A stretch of DNA of 64,000 nt from Marivita sp. (GTDB taxonomy: Bacteria > Pseudomonadota > Alphaproteobacteria > Rhodobacterales > Rhodobacteraceae). Shown piece after piece: positions 17,217-26,753 of the stretch. The notes under the pieces were generated by a model. It saw only the letters and a list, made by a program, of their open reading frames with translations, did no database searches and had not been told where the DNA came from. The stretch covers positions 62,001 to 126,000 of the forward strand of contig NZ_JAIPUS010000001.1 of the NCBI RefSeq assembly GCF_020055675.1, in the 5' to 3' direction. The position numbers and the translations under genes were made by a program. Positions within the stretch are counted from its first letter, which is position 1; each line of letters begins with the position of its first letter.

Positions 17217-17639
17217 ATGATCAAGATCTCGGATAGCATCACAATCGAGGACTGGGAGCTGACAGAACAGTTCATCCGCGCCTCAGGTCCTGGCGGGCAG
17301 AACGTCAACAAGGTGTCTTCGGCCGTGGAACTTCGGTTCGAGGCGGATCGCTCGCCCAACCTGCCCGATCCGGTCAAGTCCCGCCTTCGAAAGATCGCGG
17401 GGCGGAAATGGACAAAGGATGGTGCGGTTGTCCTGCAGGTGGACGAAACGCGGTCACAAGCCCGCAACCGCGATATCGCGCAGGACAGACTGAAAGCGTT
17501 GATCGTTCAGGCGCTGTCGCCGCGCAAACGCCGTGTCGCGACAAAGCCGACGCTTGGGTCCAAGAAGCGCCGCCTGAAGGCCAAGAAGGTCCGTGGCGAG
17601 GTGAAATCGCTCCGCGGGAAAGTCGATCCTGAAACCTGA
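17217..17639 (+). CDS. arfB: Alternative ribosome-rescue factor ArfB
   Basis: A 140-residue peptidyl-tRNA hydrolase (YaeJ/ICT1 type) that frees ribosomes stalled without a stop codon. The catalytic GGQ motif sits in RASGPGGQNVNKVSSAVEL near residue 25, and the basic C-terminal tail (KPTLGSKKRRLKAKKVRGE) is the part that enters the empty mRNA channel. Both hallmarks are intact. I start at ATG 17217 (MIKISDSITIEDWEL); the frame extends upstream into the terminator, which cannot be coding. It converges with the TIGR02302 gene. Confidence 0.95.
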   Translation: MIKISDSITIEDWELTEQFIRASGPGGQNVNKVSSAVELRFEADRSPNLPDPVKSRLRKIAGRKWTKDGAVVLQVDETRSQARNRDIAQDRLKALIVQALSPRKRRVATKPTLGSKKRRLKAKKVRGEVKSLRGKVDPET

Positions 17640-17687
17640 CAGGGACGCTGCGCGTGGATTTGGGCAGCGCCTCCCTGTTTCGTCCGA

Positions 17688-20291
17688 TCAGAATCGATCC
17701 AGCAAGCGTTCGAGGTATTCCAGCTCGTCTTCGGGGCGTTCACCCTCGCCCGAGCGACGCCGTATCTCATCCAGCAGCTCGCGCGCGCGGCGGTATACAT
17801 CTTCGCCCTGCAACAGGTTCTCGTTCGACCCGATCTGACCATTGGATCCAGCGCTGCGGCCCAAGGGATCACGTTGCTGACCGGGATCGGCGCCTTCGGC
17901 CATACCTTGCTGCCCTTGGCCTTCTTGCTGCTGCTGCGCCATCGCCTCACCAAGGTTGCGCATGCCTTCCCGAAGGGCCTCCATTGCCTCTGACTGGTTA
18001 TCGATCGCCCCCGCCAGATCGTCCTCGCGCAGCGCCTGTTCGGCCCCTTCCATCGCGTCTTCTGCACGGTCCAATGAATCACGAGCCGCGTCTCCGCCCT
18101 CGGTTCCGGCACCAGGCAGGTTCTGTGACTGCCGGTTCAATTCCTGCCGCAACGCGCGCTGGCGATCCGCAAGACTGTCCTCAAGGTTCTGCCCTTGCCC
18201 ATCCTGGCCCTGACCCGGCTGCTGGCCTTGTCCTTGCTGTTGGCCTTGCCCTTGCTGCTGGCCCTGACCTTGTTGGCCCGGTTGCTGACCGGGCTGCTGG
18301 CCTTGCTGGCCCTGTTGCCCGGGATTGAACTGTTCCTGCAAGTCACGGAACGCCTGATCCGAAAGACCCTGCTGGTCGCGCAAGGTTTCGGCCAGCCCCT
18401 CCATCGCCTGTTCACCGGGCGATTGGCCCTGCTGGCCCTGCCCTTCGGTCACCTGCATGTTTTCCATCATCTGGCGCAGTTGTTCCAAGGCCTCCTCCGC
18501 CTCGGCCATGCGGCCCTCTTCCATCAACTCCTGGATTCGGTCCATCATCTGTTGAAGATCGTTCTGGCTCATCTCCATCGTGTTCTGGTTCTGGCTCATC
18601 TGCTGATCCGGGTTCTGCTCCGACTCCTGCTGCGCCTGGCGGGACAGCTGGCGCAGGTAGTCGTCTGTCGCCTCGCGCAACTCCTGCATCAACTCCGCGA
18701 TCTCCTGGTCCGACGCGCCGTTGCGCATTGCCTCGGACAAACGGTCCTGCGCCCGTTGCAACCTTTCACGGGCGTCGTCCAGGTCGCCTTCTTCGAACCG
18801 GAGTGCGAGATCCCACATGGCTTGCGCAATCTCGGCCTGTTGGTCATCGGTCATTGTCACCTGGGACAACGCTTCGATCCGCCGCATGATGGTGCGTATG
18901 CGCAGGTAATCGGTACTGGACCGGAACACGTCATCCGGCCGATGCGAGACCGCACGCAACAAAAGCGCGATGTCTGCGGCATTCTCCCTGTTCCACAACA
19001 GCGACCGGCGCAGATCGATCAGGGCAGACGCCATTGGGTCAAAGAACCGCCGACCGGGAAGATTGATACTTTCAACTGGCGCTTGAGCCGTCTGGTCCGC
19101 CGCATCCGTTACGGAAAGACGGATGGTGACCGGCAAATTGGCCCATGGATGCTGTGAGAAATTGTCGATCAGTGTTTCGGTAAATTCAGCCCGGTCGCCC
19201 GCAATCGGCATGGGCAAAGGGAGTTCGATCGCCGGGCGCGGTTCAGGCTCCATCCGAAGCCCGTAGCGCCGATCCACTTCATCCACATCGAGACTGAGTC
19301 TCGCTGTGCCGCTTTCCACGCCGTAATCGTCCTGGGCCTCGAAGGGAATCTGCGCTTCCCCGTCATAGCTCACGTCGATCTCACCGTCTCGCGCCACCTC
19401 TGGCGCGCGATCCGGTGTCGCAACGATGTCCCATGCACGGCCGCCCGGACCGTCGATTTCCAACCGCCCCGATTGCCGGACAACGAATTCCTGCGCCGTG
19501 CTCGTCGATACCGCGACAAGATCCTCCGGCTCATCCTCCAAGGGCGCGGCGCCCGAGACAGTTTCTGTCGCACCCAAGGCCCCGACCTCGCCGTAAAACC
19601 GCAGAGTAACCCGGCTGCCCTCGGGCGCTTCGAGACGCGCGCTCTTGATGTCGTTGAGATATATGGCCGGAAGCCCCGTGTAATACGGCGGCTCGAGCCA
19701 TCCTTCCCATGCCGGCCCAGAAGCAAGGTCCGACCCGCCCGGTCCCATTGCCGATACCGTCTGGACCCGCAGGACCGATCCGAACACAACAGCGACAAGC
19801 AGGGCAAGAACAGCAACATATCGGAGTGCAAAGGGGTCCGCGCGCGACACCCGCAAGTCAGGCTCAGCCGCCTTGGCCTCTTTCAACCGCGCCACCATCC
19901 GCGCTTGGTGCGCGGCCCATACCGCAGAGGAAGCTTCATCGCCGGCCCCGGTGGCTTGCCGGTCCATCGACGCCATAATCGGACTGCCAGGCAGCGTCGC
20001 ATCAAGCCGTGCAAGCGCGCCGGTCCGGGTGGGCCATGAAAACAGCCGTCTTCCGCGGAAAAGCGCCCAAAGGCCGCCAGAAATGGCAACGACACCAACT
20101 GCCCAGACGACTTCGATGCGCAAAAGATCGTGCAGCCCGAGCATCAAGAACGCCAGACTCGCAAAAACAATCGACCAAAGCGGCCAGAACGCACGCACCG
20201 TTGTCTCTGCAGCCATGCCCAAACGGGTCAGCAACAGCGGCCAGCGCAGCGCAGTGTCGATTTCTTGGGGCAGGTCATCCCGTGCGGTCAT
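17688..20291 (-). CDS. TIGR02302/DUF4175 low-complexity membrane protein
   Basis: An 867-residue alphaproteobacterial protein. The N-terminus has two adjacent TM helices (about residues 35-80) and a third around 165-185 (VAVLALLVAVVFGSVL). A large, probably periplasmic, beta-rich middle follows (about 200-420), then a charged helical region. The C-terminal third is extremely Gln/Gly-rich (tandem GQQ/GQGQQ units, about 18,180-18,330) and ends EYLERLLDRF. The family has no established function. ATG 20291 (MTARDDLPQEID) has GGGAG 6 nt upstream and is preferred over ATG 20318. It is downstream of lysA on the same strand, with a 36-bp gap. Confidence 0.88.
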   Translation of the reverse strand: MTARDDLPQEIDTALRWPLLLTRLGMAAETTVRAFWPLWSIVFASLAFLMLGLHDLLRIEVVWAVGVVAISGGLWALFRGRRLFSWPTRTGALARLDATLPGSPIMASMDRQATGAGDEASSAVWAAHQARMVARLKEAKAAEPDLRVSRADPFALRYVAVLALLVAVVFGSVLRVQTVSAMGPGGSDLASGPAWEGWLEPPYYTGLPAIYLNDIKSARLEAPEGSRVTLRFYGEVGALGATETVSGAAPLEDEPEDLVAVSTSTAQEFVVRQSGRLEIDGPGGRAWDIVATPDRAPEVARDGEIDVSYDGEAQIPFEAQDDYGVESGTARLSLDVDEVDRRYGLRMEPEPRPAIELPLPMPIAGDRAEFTETLIDNFSQHPWANLPVTIRLSVTDAADQTAQAPVESINLPGRRFFDPMASALIDLRRSLLWNRENAADIALLLRAVSHRPDDVFRSSTDYLRIRTIMRRIEALSQVTMTDDQQAEIAQAMWDLALRFEEGDLDDARERLQRAQDRLSEAMRNGASDQEIAELMQELREATDDYLRQLSRQAQQESEQNPDQQMSQNQNTMEMSQNDLQQMMDRIQELMEEGRMAEAEEALEQLRQMMENMQVTEGQGQQGQSPGEQAMEGLAETLRDQQGLSDQAFRDLQEQFNPGQQGQQGQQPGQQPGQQGQGQQQGQGQQQGQGQQPGQGQDGQGQNLEDSLADRQRALRQELNRQSQNLPGAGTEGGDAARDSLDRAEDAMEGAEQALREDDLAGAIDNQSEAMEALREGMRNLGEAMAQQQQEGQGQQGMAEGADPGQQRDPLGRSAGSNGQIGSNENLLQGEDVYRRARELLDEIRRRSGEGERPEDELEYLERLLDRF
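18183..18330 (-). repeat. Gln/Gly-rich codon repeat inside the TIGR02302 gene
   Basis: Near-tandem short repeats encoding GQQ, PGQQ and GQGQQQ units. Low-complexity tracts here are typical of the family, and their number probably varies between strains through slippage. Confidence 0.75.
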
Positions 20292-20327
20292 TCCAGTCTC
20301 CCGGTTGTCTGACCGCAAGGAGACGCC

Positions 20328-21593
20328 CTACAGCCATGGGGGGATGGTATCTCGGTTTATGATTTCGTCAAAGTCGGGTCGGCGGCGGATGACAGCGAAT
20401 TGATCGCCCTTTGCCAAAACTTCGGGCACCAAAGGGCGGGTGTTGTATTCGCTGGCCATGACAGCGCCATACGCCCCGGCCGATCGGAACGCCACAAGTT
20501 CACCCGACTCGACCGGCGGCATCATGCGCGCCCTGGCAAAGGTGTCACCCGATTCGCAGACCGGCCCGACAACATCAAATTGCTGCTGCTCGGCGCCGGC
20601 GTCAGGTTCGATCACTGGCACGATGTCGTGATACGCATCATACATCGCTGGACGGATCAGGTCGTTCATCGCCGCATCAAGGATCAGGAATTGCCGGCCC
20701 TCGCCTTGTTTCACATAGATCACCCGGCTCACCAGAAGACCCGCGTTGCCCGCGATCAAGCGCCCCGGCTCGATTTCAATCTCGCACCCCAGATGCCCCA
20801 CGGTACGCTTTATCAGCGCGCCATACTCCGACGGCAGCGGCGGCGCTTCGTTGGACGGTGCATAGGGAATGCCCAGACCGCCACCCAGATCAAGCCGAGA
20901 GATGCTGTGCCCGTCCGCGCGCAATTGCTCGGTCAATTCCGCGACTTTGCGATAGGCCGTCTCGTAGGGTTCCAGATCGGTCAGCTGCGATCCGATATGC
21001 ACATCGATCCCGATCACCTTGATCCCCGGCAAGGCCGCCGCCTCTGCGTACACCTCGCGCGCCTTGCCAATCGGGATGCCGAACTTGTTCTCTGCCTTGC
21101 CTGTGGCGATCTTGACATGGGTCTTGGCGTCCACGTCCGGGTTCACCCGGACCGTGATCGGCGCCACGGTGCCAAGCGACGTCGCCATCTCCGAAATTAC
21201 CCGCAATTCCGGCTCGCTCTCGACGTTGAACTGCCGAATCCCGCCCTCAAGGGCCATTCGGATTTCGGCGCGGGTTTTGCCGACACCGGCAAACACGATC
21301 CGCTCGCCCGGCACGCCCGCAGCCTTGGCCCGCGCGTATTCTCCACCAGACACGACATCCATGCCAGCGCCCAGATCTGCCAGCGTTTTCAGGATCGCCT
21401 GGTTCGACGCGGCCTTCATCGCATAGCAGACCAGGTGATCCATACCCTCGAGCGCCTCGTCGAACAGCTGGAAATGCCGCGTCAGGGTCGCTGTGGAATA
21501 CAGGTAAAATGGCGTGCCGACCGAGGCCGCGATCTCTGCAACCGGCACGTCCTCGGCATAAAGTGCGCCATCACGATACAAAAAATGGTCCAA
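20328..21593 (-). CDS. lysA: Diaminopimelate decarboxylase LysA
   Basis: A 421-residue PLP enzyme that decarboxylates meso-diaminopimelate to lysine. The PLP lysine is in CYAMKAASNQAIL, and DLGGGLGIPY, EPGRLIAGNAG and GPVCESGDTFA are conserved fold-type III motifs. I choose TTG 21593 (MDHFLYRDG) because GGAGG stands 5 nt upstream; the frame opens 4 codons earlier at another TTG without a suitable site. It precedes TIGR02302 on the same strand and follows DUF2834, with argH further upstream, so amino-acid synthesis genes are grouped. Confidence 0.97.
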   Translation of the reverse strand: MDHFLYRDGALYAEDVPVAEIAASVGTPFYLYSTATLTRHFQLFDEALEGMDHLVCYAMKAASNQAILKTLADLGAGMDVVSGGEYARAKAAGVPGERIVFAGVGKTRAEIRMALEGGIRQFNVESEPELRVISEMATSLGTVAPITVRVNPDVDAKTHVKIATGKAENKFGIPIGKAREVYAEAAALPGIKVIGIDVHIGSQLTDLEPYETAYRKVAELTEQLRADGHSISRLDLGGGLGIPYAPSNEAPPLPSEYGALIKRTVGHLGCEIEIEPGRLIAGNAGLLVSRVIYVKQGEGRQFLILDAAMNDLIRPAMYDAYHDIVPVIEPDAGAEQQQFDVVGPVCESGDTFARARMMPPVESGELVAFRSAGAYGAVMASEYNTRPLVPEVLAKGDQFAVIRRRPDFDEIINRDTIPPWL

Positions 21594-21767
21594 GACAGCC
21601 TCCAAACCAGACCGCGCCGCAGTAGCGCAGCATCAGGGTATGTGCCACCCCCCGGCTTCTTCTCTTTAAAAATATGCCACGCCATGCCGTCGCGCTGCGC
21701 GCTCCCCCCCCCGATACACGGACCGCACCCGCCCAATGATCCCTCGCGAGGCGCAGCCGAGATATCC

Positions 21768-21790
21768 GGCGTGGGCGACACGCCCACGCC
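21768..21790 (-). terminator. Perfect 10-bp hairpin after DUF2834
   Basis: GGCGTGGGCG (21768-21777) pairs perfectly with CGCCCACGCC (21781-21790) across a 3-nt loop, immediately after the DUF2834 stop. It has no T-run, so it is a processing/stability hairpin or a weak terminator. Confidence 0.5.
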
Positions 21791-21796
21791 GCTTGG

Positions 21797-22114
21797 TCAG
21801 GTAATCGGTTTGGACCGCAGGAACAGGTAAAGCGGCAAACCGCAGCTGACTCCAATGCAGTAGGTGGCCGGAATGGCAATCAGCGCGTGCCAATTGCGTC
21901 GCACGAAAACCTCGGCAAGAATCCAGATCGTCAGCGAAACCGCCGCGATGGTCAGATCCCAGGTCAGGCCCGTGGTCGCATCGTTCACGTACCACGCATC
22001 GATCATCGCACCCAGGTTCCAGCCGTTTTCCTGAAACCACGACACGAAATAATACATCGGATGGACAGCACCCCAGACCGCGAGGGCAAGGTAAATCCAG
22101 CGCATGACCGACAT
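21797..22114 (-). CDS. DUF2834 domain membrane protein
   Basis: A 105-residue protein with about three TM helices (start [22 protein letters not shown], then TWDLTIAAVSLTIWILAE, then IAIPATYCIGVSCGLPLYLFL), matching DUF2834 in size and pattern. Function is unknown. Its start overlaps the stop codon of the upstream mini-lipoprotein (TGATG), so the two are translationally coupled. Confidence 0.8.
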   Translation of the reverse strand: MSVMRWIYLALAVWGAVHPMYYFVSWFQENGWNLGAMIDAWYVNDATTGLTWDLTIAAVSLTIWILAEVFVRRNWHALIAIPATYCIGVSCGLPLYLFLRSKPIT

Positions 22115-22287
22115 CAGAACCTCGCTCCGACCGTTACGGGACCGGTGCTGACCGAAACACCGGTCGAGCTATGCAAACCATCCGCGCCGACCGAAACGGA
22201 ACTGTTGAGCGACGGCGTGACGGGCGGTCCGTCCGCGCCGCATCCCGCCAGCGTGAACAGTCCCAGGATCACAACGAAACGCTTCAT
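22114..22287 (-). CDS. 57-residue lipoprotein
   Basis: Starts [20 protein letters not shown]: a signal peptide with lipobox LAGC, so Cys16 is probably lipidated. The remaining 40 residues are Gly/Ser/Val-rich with no known domain. It overlaps the argH stop by 4 nt (ATGA) and the DUF2834 start by 1 nt, so it is wedged in an argH-lipoprotein-DUF2834-lysA operon. Small lipoproteins after argH are seen in other proteobacteria, but this one is unnamed. Confidence 0.75.
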   Translation of the reverse strand: MKRFVVILGLFTLAGCGADGPPVTPSLNSSVSVGADGLHSSTGVSVSTGPVTVGARF

Positions 22288-23675
22288 CCGATAACCTTTT
22301 TCCAACGAGCGACCTGTTCGCGCACACACTGCGGAGCCGTTCCTCCATAGCTTGTCCGGCTGGCCACCGAGTTGTGCACGCCGAGCACCTCGAACACGTC
22401 CTCGGTGATCTCCGCGTGCACCGTTTGCATGTCTTCCAGGCTCAGGTCCGGCAAATCGCATTTCTTCTCTTCTGCCAAGGCCACCAGTGACCCCGTCACG
22501 TGATGCGCGTCCCGGAAAGGTAGGTCGAGCGTCCGCACAAGCCAGTCCGCCAGGTCGGTTGCGGTCGAAAACCCGGCGGAGGCCGCAGCCTCCAGGTTTT
22601 CGCTGTTCGCCGTCATGTCCTTGACCATTCCCTCCATTGCCGCGAGTGCGAGGATCCAGTTGTCGGCCGCATCGAAGACCTGTTCCTTGTCCTCCTGCAT
22701 GTCCTTGGAGTAGGCCAGAGGCAGCCCTTTCATGACCATCATAAGCGCGACTTGTGCCCCGAAGATCCGCCCGATCTTTGCGCGGATCAGCTCCGCGGCA
22801 TCGGGGTTTTTCTTCTGCGGCATGATGCTCGACCCGGTCGAGAACCGGTCCGACAGCGTGACAAAGCGGAACTGCGCTGAAGACCATATCACCAGCTCTT
22901 CAGCCATCCGCGACAGGTGCATCGCGCTGATGCTCGCAGCGCCCAGGAATTCCAGCGCGAAATCCCGATCGCTCACCGCATCCAGACTATTCGCCATCGG
23001 TCGGTCAAAGCCCAGCGCCTCTGCCGTCATCTCCCGGTCGATCGGGAAGGACGTGCCTGCCAGCGCCGCCGCCCCCAGGGGCGATTCGTTCATGCGCTTG
23101 CGCGCGTCTTCGACCCGGCTCAGATCGCGGGCGAACATTTCGACATAGGCCATCGTGTGGTGGCCCCATGTGACCGGCTGTGCCGTTTGCAGATGGGTAA
23201 AGCCCGGCATGACCCAATCCGCGCCCGCCTCGGCTTGGGTGAGAAGCGCCCGAATGAGAGCCGTGAGACCCGAAGACGCTGCGTCCAACTGATCCCTGAC
23301 CCAAAGGCGAAAATCCGTGGCAACCTGATCGTTACGCGACCGGCCCGTGTGCAAACGCCCGGCCGGCTCTCCGATCACCTCTTTCAGACGCGCCTCCACG
23401 TTCATGTGGATGTCTTCCAACTCGGTCGAAAACGTGAATTCGCCTGTTTCAATCTCTGACAATACGGTGAGCAAGCCTTCCCGCATCGCCTCGGCATCGC
23501 TAGGTGTAACAATGCCTTGCGCGGCCAGCATCGCGGCGTGGGCCCTCGAACCGGCGATATCCTGTGCCGCCATGCGTTTGTCGAACCCGATCGAGGCATT
23601 GATCGCCTCCATGATCGAATCGGGTCCGGCAGCAAAGCGGCCACCCCACATCTGGTTCGAGGATTTGTCGGACAT
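22284..23675 (-). CDS. argH: Argininosuccinate lyase ArgH
   Basis: A 463-residue cytosolic enzyme that cleaves argininosuccinate to arginine and fumarate, the last step of arginine synthesis. The fumarase/lyase signature [15 protein letters not shown] is intact, as are [11 protein letters not shown] at the N-terminus and [21 protein letters not shown] 23675 (MSDKSSNQ) is chosen; 57 codons of upstream frame overlap the divergent tlpA gene and are not family-like. First gene of the argH-lipoprotein-DUF2834-lysA unit, divergent from tlpA across 23 bp. Confidence 0.98.
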   Translation of the reverse strand: MSDKSSNQMWGGRFAAGPDSIMEAINASIGFDKRMAAQDIAGSRAHAAMLAAQGIVTPSDAEAMREGLLTVLSEIETGEFTFSTELEDIHMNVEARLKEVIGEPAGRLHTGRSRNDQVATDFRLWVRDQLDAASSGLTALIRALLTQAEAGADWVMPGFTHLQTAQPVTWGHHTMAYVEMFARDLSRVEDARKRMNESPLGAAALAGTSFPIDREMTAEALGFDRPMANSLDAVSDRDFALEFLGAASISAMHLSRMAEELVIWSSAQFRFVTLSDRFSTGSSIMPQKKNPDAAELIRAKIGRIFGAQVALMMVMKGLPLAYSKDMQEDKEQVFDAADNWILALAAMEGMVKDMTANSENLEAAASAGFSTATDLADWLVRTLDLPFRDAHHVTGSLVALAEEKKCDLPDLSLEDMQTVHAEITEDVFEVLGVHNSVASRTSYGGTAPQCVREQVARWKKVIG

Positions 23676-23698
23676 GGTCTTAGCCCTTCGGAGGGAAA

Positions 23699-24265
23699 AT
23701 GAAGAATATACTCGCCGCCATCCTCTATACGGGCCTCGTTGCGCTTGCAAACCCGGCCTTTGCCGATCTCGCCAAAGCCGAGGCGATGCGCGACGGGGAT
23801 ATGAAAAAGCTGACGTTCCACAGCGAGCCGAAACCCGCCGGCACAACGGAATTCATCACGTTCGACGGCGAGCCGCTGTCGCTTGGTGAATACGAGGGCA
23901 AATGGGTGCTGTTGAATTTCTGGGCCACATGGTGCGCCCCCTGTCGCAAGGAAATGCCCATGCTGTCCGAGTTGCAGGCGGAATTTGGCGGTCCGGAGTT
24001 TGACGTGGTCACTGTTGCTGCCGGTCGGAACCCGCCACCCGCGATGGAAACCTTCTTCGACGAGATCGGCGTCGACAACCTGCCGCTCCACCGCGACCCG
24101 ACATCGGGGCTTGCGCGGGAAATGGGTGTGCTGGGCCTGCCGATCACCGTGATACTCAACCCGCAGGGCGATGAATTGGCCCGGATGCGCGGCGATGCGG
24201 ACTGGGCCTCGGATAATGCCAAGGCCATTCTGCGCACGATCCTTGCACAGGACACCGCCGGCTGA
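23699..24265 (+). CDS. tlpA: TlpA-family thiol:disulfide reductase
   Basis: A 188-residue periplasmic thioredoxin-like protein. It has a signal peptide (about residues 1-22, NPAFA cleavage), an [12 protein letters not shown] active site (CxPC type WCAPC near residue 80), and cis-Pro motif GLPITVILN. Likely role: reduction of disulfides in apocytochromes or copper chaperones, which would support the many c-type cytochromes nearby; this is inference. Its start is just 23 bp from argH, so both promoters overlap in that gap or inside the coding starts. Confidence 0.9.
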   Translation: MKNILAAILYTGLVALANPAFADLAKAEAMRDGDMKKLTFHSEPKPAGTTEFITFDGEPLSLGEYEGKWVLLNFWATWCAPCRKEMPMLSELQAEFGGPEFDVVTVAAGRNPPPAMETFFDEIGVDNLPLHRDPTSGLAREMGVLGLPITVILNPQGDELARMRGDADWASDNAKAILRTILAQDTAG

Positions 24266-24731
24266 GGCCGGCCTCAGGGCCCATCTCAGGGTACATACCC
24301 ACGGCAGGCAGGAGGTTCGAACGCGCCCCCCGACGCTCACACGGCACTCAGGGCTTCACCTCTTGGATTGGTTGTAGCTGCCAATCGACGCCGAAACGCA
24401 TGCCGGAATGTGACTAGGTTCGAAGCTCCTGCGCTGCAAGGGTGCGGTCGCCATGCATCTTGACCCCGCAAGACGCGGTGCCCGTGAGCAAGCAGCGAGA
24501 CTGACAGTGTCGAAGACCTGACGCATGGGCGCACCTGTGATCGAGCCCCCGCCCGACTGCTTCGGGTTTGGCAGAAATGTGGCGGCACACCAATCTTTTT
24601 GCCATTTTTCCACAATATGACGGCATTTCGCGAACAATCTGCGCGATGGCCGGGGATTCTGCGGCAATCGCCGTCCAATTCTTGCCGCATTCCCGCCACA
24701 AACGCGTGGCCCCCGCGCCGCGATGACAGAA
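24266..24731. other. 466-bp gap between convergent tlpA and ugd
   Basis: Both flanking genes end here. GCCGGC-TGAG-GCCGGC right after the tlpA stop can form a hairpin but lacks a T-run. Several frames are open in this region, but their products show no hydrophobic core, repeats or family motif, so I call none. Two TTCGAA-containing stretches (near 24,316 and 24,420) resemble tRNA T-loops but have no complete cloverleaf. Confidence 0.5.
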
Positions 24732-26048
24732 TCAGGAGTACCCGTTTCGCCCAACGCTTTCATAGGCGACGAAACCCGCGTCGCGCACTGAATCGGCGTT
24801 GTAGATGTTGCGTAAATCCGCCATGGCAGCGCGCGCCATGCTGTCTGCGATCTGTGACAGGTCCAGCGCGCGGAATTCGTTCCATTCTGTCAGCAACACC
24901 AAAAGGTCAGCGTCCCTGACTGTAGCATACGGATCTTCCTGCCATTCAACGCCGGGCAGCAACGCCTCGCCTTCGTGGCGCCCCTGAGGATCGCAAACAC
25001 GCACCTTGGCCCCGCCGCCGACAAGCGCGGGCACAATTGTCAGGGAGGGCGCATCGCGCATGTCATCCGTGTTGGGTTTGAACGTAACACCCAGAATAGC
25101 CACGGTCTTTCCGTTGAAGGAGCCATCGCACAGGTCAAGCAGCTTGTTGACCATGCGCCGCTTGATGTCTTCGTTCACCGCAATCACGGCTTCGGTGATG
25201 TGCATGGGACTGGCATGTTCCTGCCCAATCCGTGCCAGCGCCTTTGTGTCCTTGGGAAAACACGACCCCCCGTATCCCGGCCCGGCATGCAGGAACTTGT
25301 TCCCGATCCGGTTGTCCATACCCATGCCCTTGGACACCTGCTTCACATCCGCGCCAACCTTTTCGCACAGCGCCGCGATTTCGTTGATGAACGTGATCTT
25401 TGTCGCCAGGAATGCATTGGCAGCATATTTGATCATCTCGGCGGATTCGAGGTCGGTTGTGACAACCGGAAAATCTCGAAGATAGAGGGGGCGATATATG
25501 TCGGACATCACCGCTGCGGCCCGCTCAGTCTCTACCCCGACAATGACGCGGTCGGGTTTCATGAAATCGTCGATCGCTGCGCCTTCGCGCAGAAACTCAG
25601 GGTTCGACGAAACGTCAAAATCCAAATCCGGATTCGCCGCTGCCACCACCTCCCATACTTTTCGATTGGTCCCGACGGGCACGGTCGATTTGGTCACGAT
25701 GACGACGTAATCCTTGCACGCCTTCGCGATTCCTTCGGCGGCAGCCATCACATAAGTCAGATCGGCATGGCCATCGCCCCGACGCGTCGGTGTGCCCACG
25801 GCGATGAAAACCGCCTCGGCCCCTTCAATCGCCGCCTGCAAATCACGGGTGAACTCGAGCCGGCCGGCCTCGACATTCTTTGACATCAGAACATCAAGTC
25901 CCGGTTCGAAAATGGGGACCTCGCCACGTTCCAGCATATCGATCTTGCGCTGGTCCTTGTCGACGCACACGACGTGGTGGCCGAAGTCGGAAAAACACAC
26001 GCCAGACACAAGACCCACATACCCGGTCCCGATCATTGCAATCTTCAT
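24732..26048 (-). CDS. ugd: UDP-glucose 6-dehydrogenase
   Basis: A 438-residue cytosolic NAD enzyme oxidising UDP-glucose to UDP-glucuronate for exopolysaccharide or lipid sugars. The Rossmann fold begins MKIAMIGTGYVGLVSGVCF, the catalytic Cys is in GYGGSCFPKDTKAL near residue 265, and FKPNTDDMRDAPSLTIVPAL marks the C-terminal domain. No glycosyltransferase or other sugar-nucleotide gene is adjacent, so it is a stand-alone ugd. Confidence 0.96.
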   Translation of the reverse strand: MKIAMIGTGYVGLVSGVCFSDFGHHVVCVDKDQRKIDMLERGEVPIFEPGLDVLMSKNVEAGRLEFTRDLQAAIEGAEAVFIAVGTPTRRGDGHADLTYVMAAAEGIAKACKDYVVIVTKSTVPVGTNRKVWEVVAAANPDLDFDVSSNPEFLREGAAIDDFMKPDRVIVGVETERAAAVMSDIYRPLYLRDFPVVTTDLESAEMIKYAANAFLATKITFINEIAALCEKVGADVKQVSKGMGMDNRIGNKFLHAGPGYGGSCFPKDTKALARIGQEHASPMHITEAVIAVNEDIKRRMVNKLLDLCDGSFNGKTVAILGVTFKPNTDDMRDAPSLTIVPALVGGGAKVRVCDPQGRHEGEALLPGVEWQEDPYATVRDADLLVLLTEWNEFRALDLSQIADSMARAAMADLRNIYNADSVRDAGFVAYESVGRNGYS

Positions 26049-26121
26049 AATACTGCCCCTTCGGCTATGCTGATCTTTTGCGTGAGCGAACAGGGGCGGT
26101 CAACTCTTCAGCCTGGAGCCC

Positions 26122-26155
26122 TCAAAAGAAAAGAGCGCGCTGTGACAGCGCGCCC
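26122..26155 (-). terminator. Rho-independent terminator after cycA
   Basis: GCGCGCTG (26136-26143) pairs perfectly with CAGCGCGC (26147-26154), 3-nt loop. On the minus strand it is followed by TCTTTTCTTTT. It marks the left end of the photosynthesis cluster transcripts. Confidence 0.85.
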
Positions 26156-26187
26156 CTTCAATGTCTGGTGATTGCCGTCTTCGGCGA

Positions 26188-26646
26188 TCAGGAGTCCGCT
26201 TCGGACTCGTCCATATTCGCCTCGGCATCCGGGCTGACTGTCAGGAGATAGGCATAGACGTCTTCCATGCCATTGCGCAGGCGATACGACATCTTGGATC
26301 GCGCGCCGCTGTCATCCAGATACTCGGCCAGAAATCCCTTTGGATCCTGAACATATGCGACAAAGGATTCTTCGTCCCAGACCAGGCCAGCTTCACCGGC
26401 CTCGACCAGGCTATCGCCATAACGAAAATCTTCGACGGACCCGGCTTGACGGCCGATGATGTTGTAGAGGTTCGGACCCGTGCGGCCGCCCCGGACAATC
26501 GTCGTGTCGTCATCAGCCACGATCATGTGGCAGGATTTACACTTGTTGAATTCTCTTTCACCGGCTTCGGCATCACCGTCGCTTTGCGCCAGCGCAGCGC
26601 CGCCGAGGGTGAGTGCCGTGGCCGCGGTTGCGAACATCAACTTCAT
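26188..26646 (-). CDS. cycA: Cytochrome c2 (CycA-type)
   Basis: A 152-residue periplasmic monohaem c-type cytochrome. Signal peptide (start MKLMFATAATALTLGG, AALAQ cleavage), haem motif CKSCH near residue 36, then GRTGPNLYNIIGRQAG and the axial-Met region SKMSYRL. Segments such as TGPNLY, GLVWDEESFVAYVQDPKGFL and the spacing match Rhodobacter cytochrome c2, which shuttles electrons from cytochrome bc1 to the reaction centre or oxidase. The C-terminus is acidic (EANMDESEADS), unlike the shorter Rhodobacter end. It follows hemA on the same strand, so haem supply and the soluble electron carrier are clustered. Confidence 0.9.
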   Translation of the reverse strand: MKLMFATAATALTLGGAALAQSDGDAEAGEREFNKCKSCHMIVADDDTTIVRGGRTGPNLYNIIGRQAGSVEDFRYGDSLVEAGEAGLVWDEESFVAYVQDPKGFLAEYLDDSGARSKMSYRLRNGMEDVYAYLLTVSPDAEANMDESEADS

Positions 26647-26753
26647 TGCTGAACTCCTCTATCGTGTTCATCAAAACACTGTCTTGTCTCTGAAAGGCAA
26701 ACCCATCAACAGACCAGTGGTTTTAGCGGAACGTAACGGCGTTTGCCTTCAAG

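Noticed and set aside
18195-19157. Leu-rich plus-strand frame that looks like a membrane protein
   Set aside because: It is the reverse complement of the Gln/Gly repeat of TIGR02302 (CAG/CTG-type codons read as Leu).
24266-24731. Open frames and TTCGAA motifs in the tlpA-ugd gap, possibly a gene or tRNA remnant
   Set aside because: Products lack family motifs and hydrophobic cores, different frames are open by GC bias, and no cloverleaf can be built.
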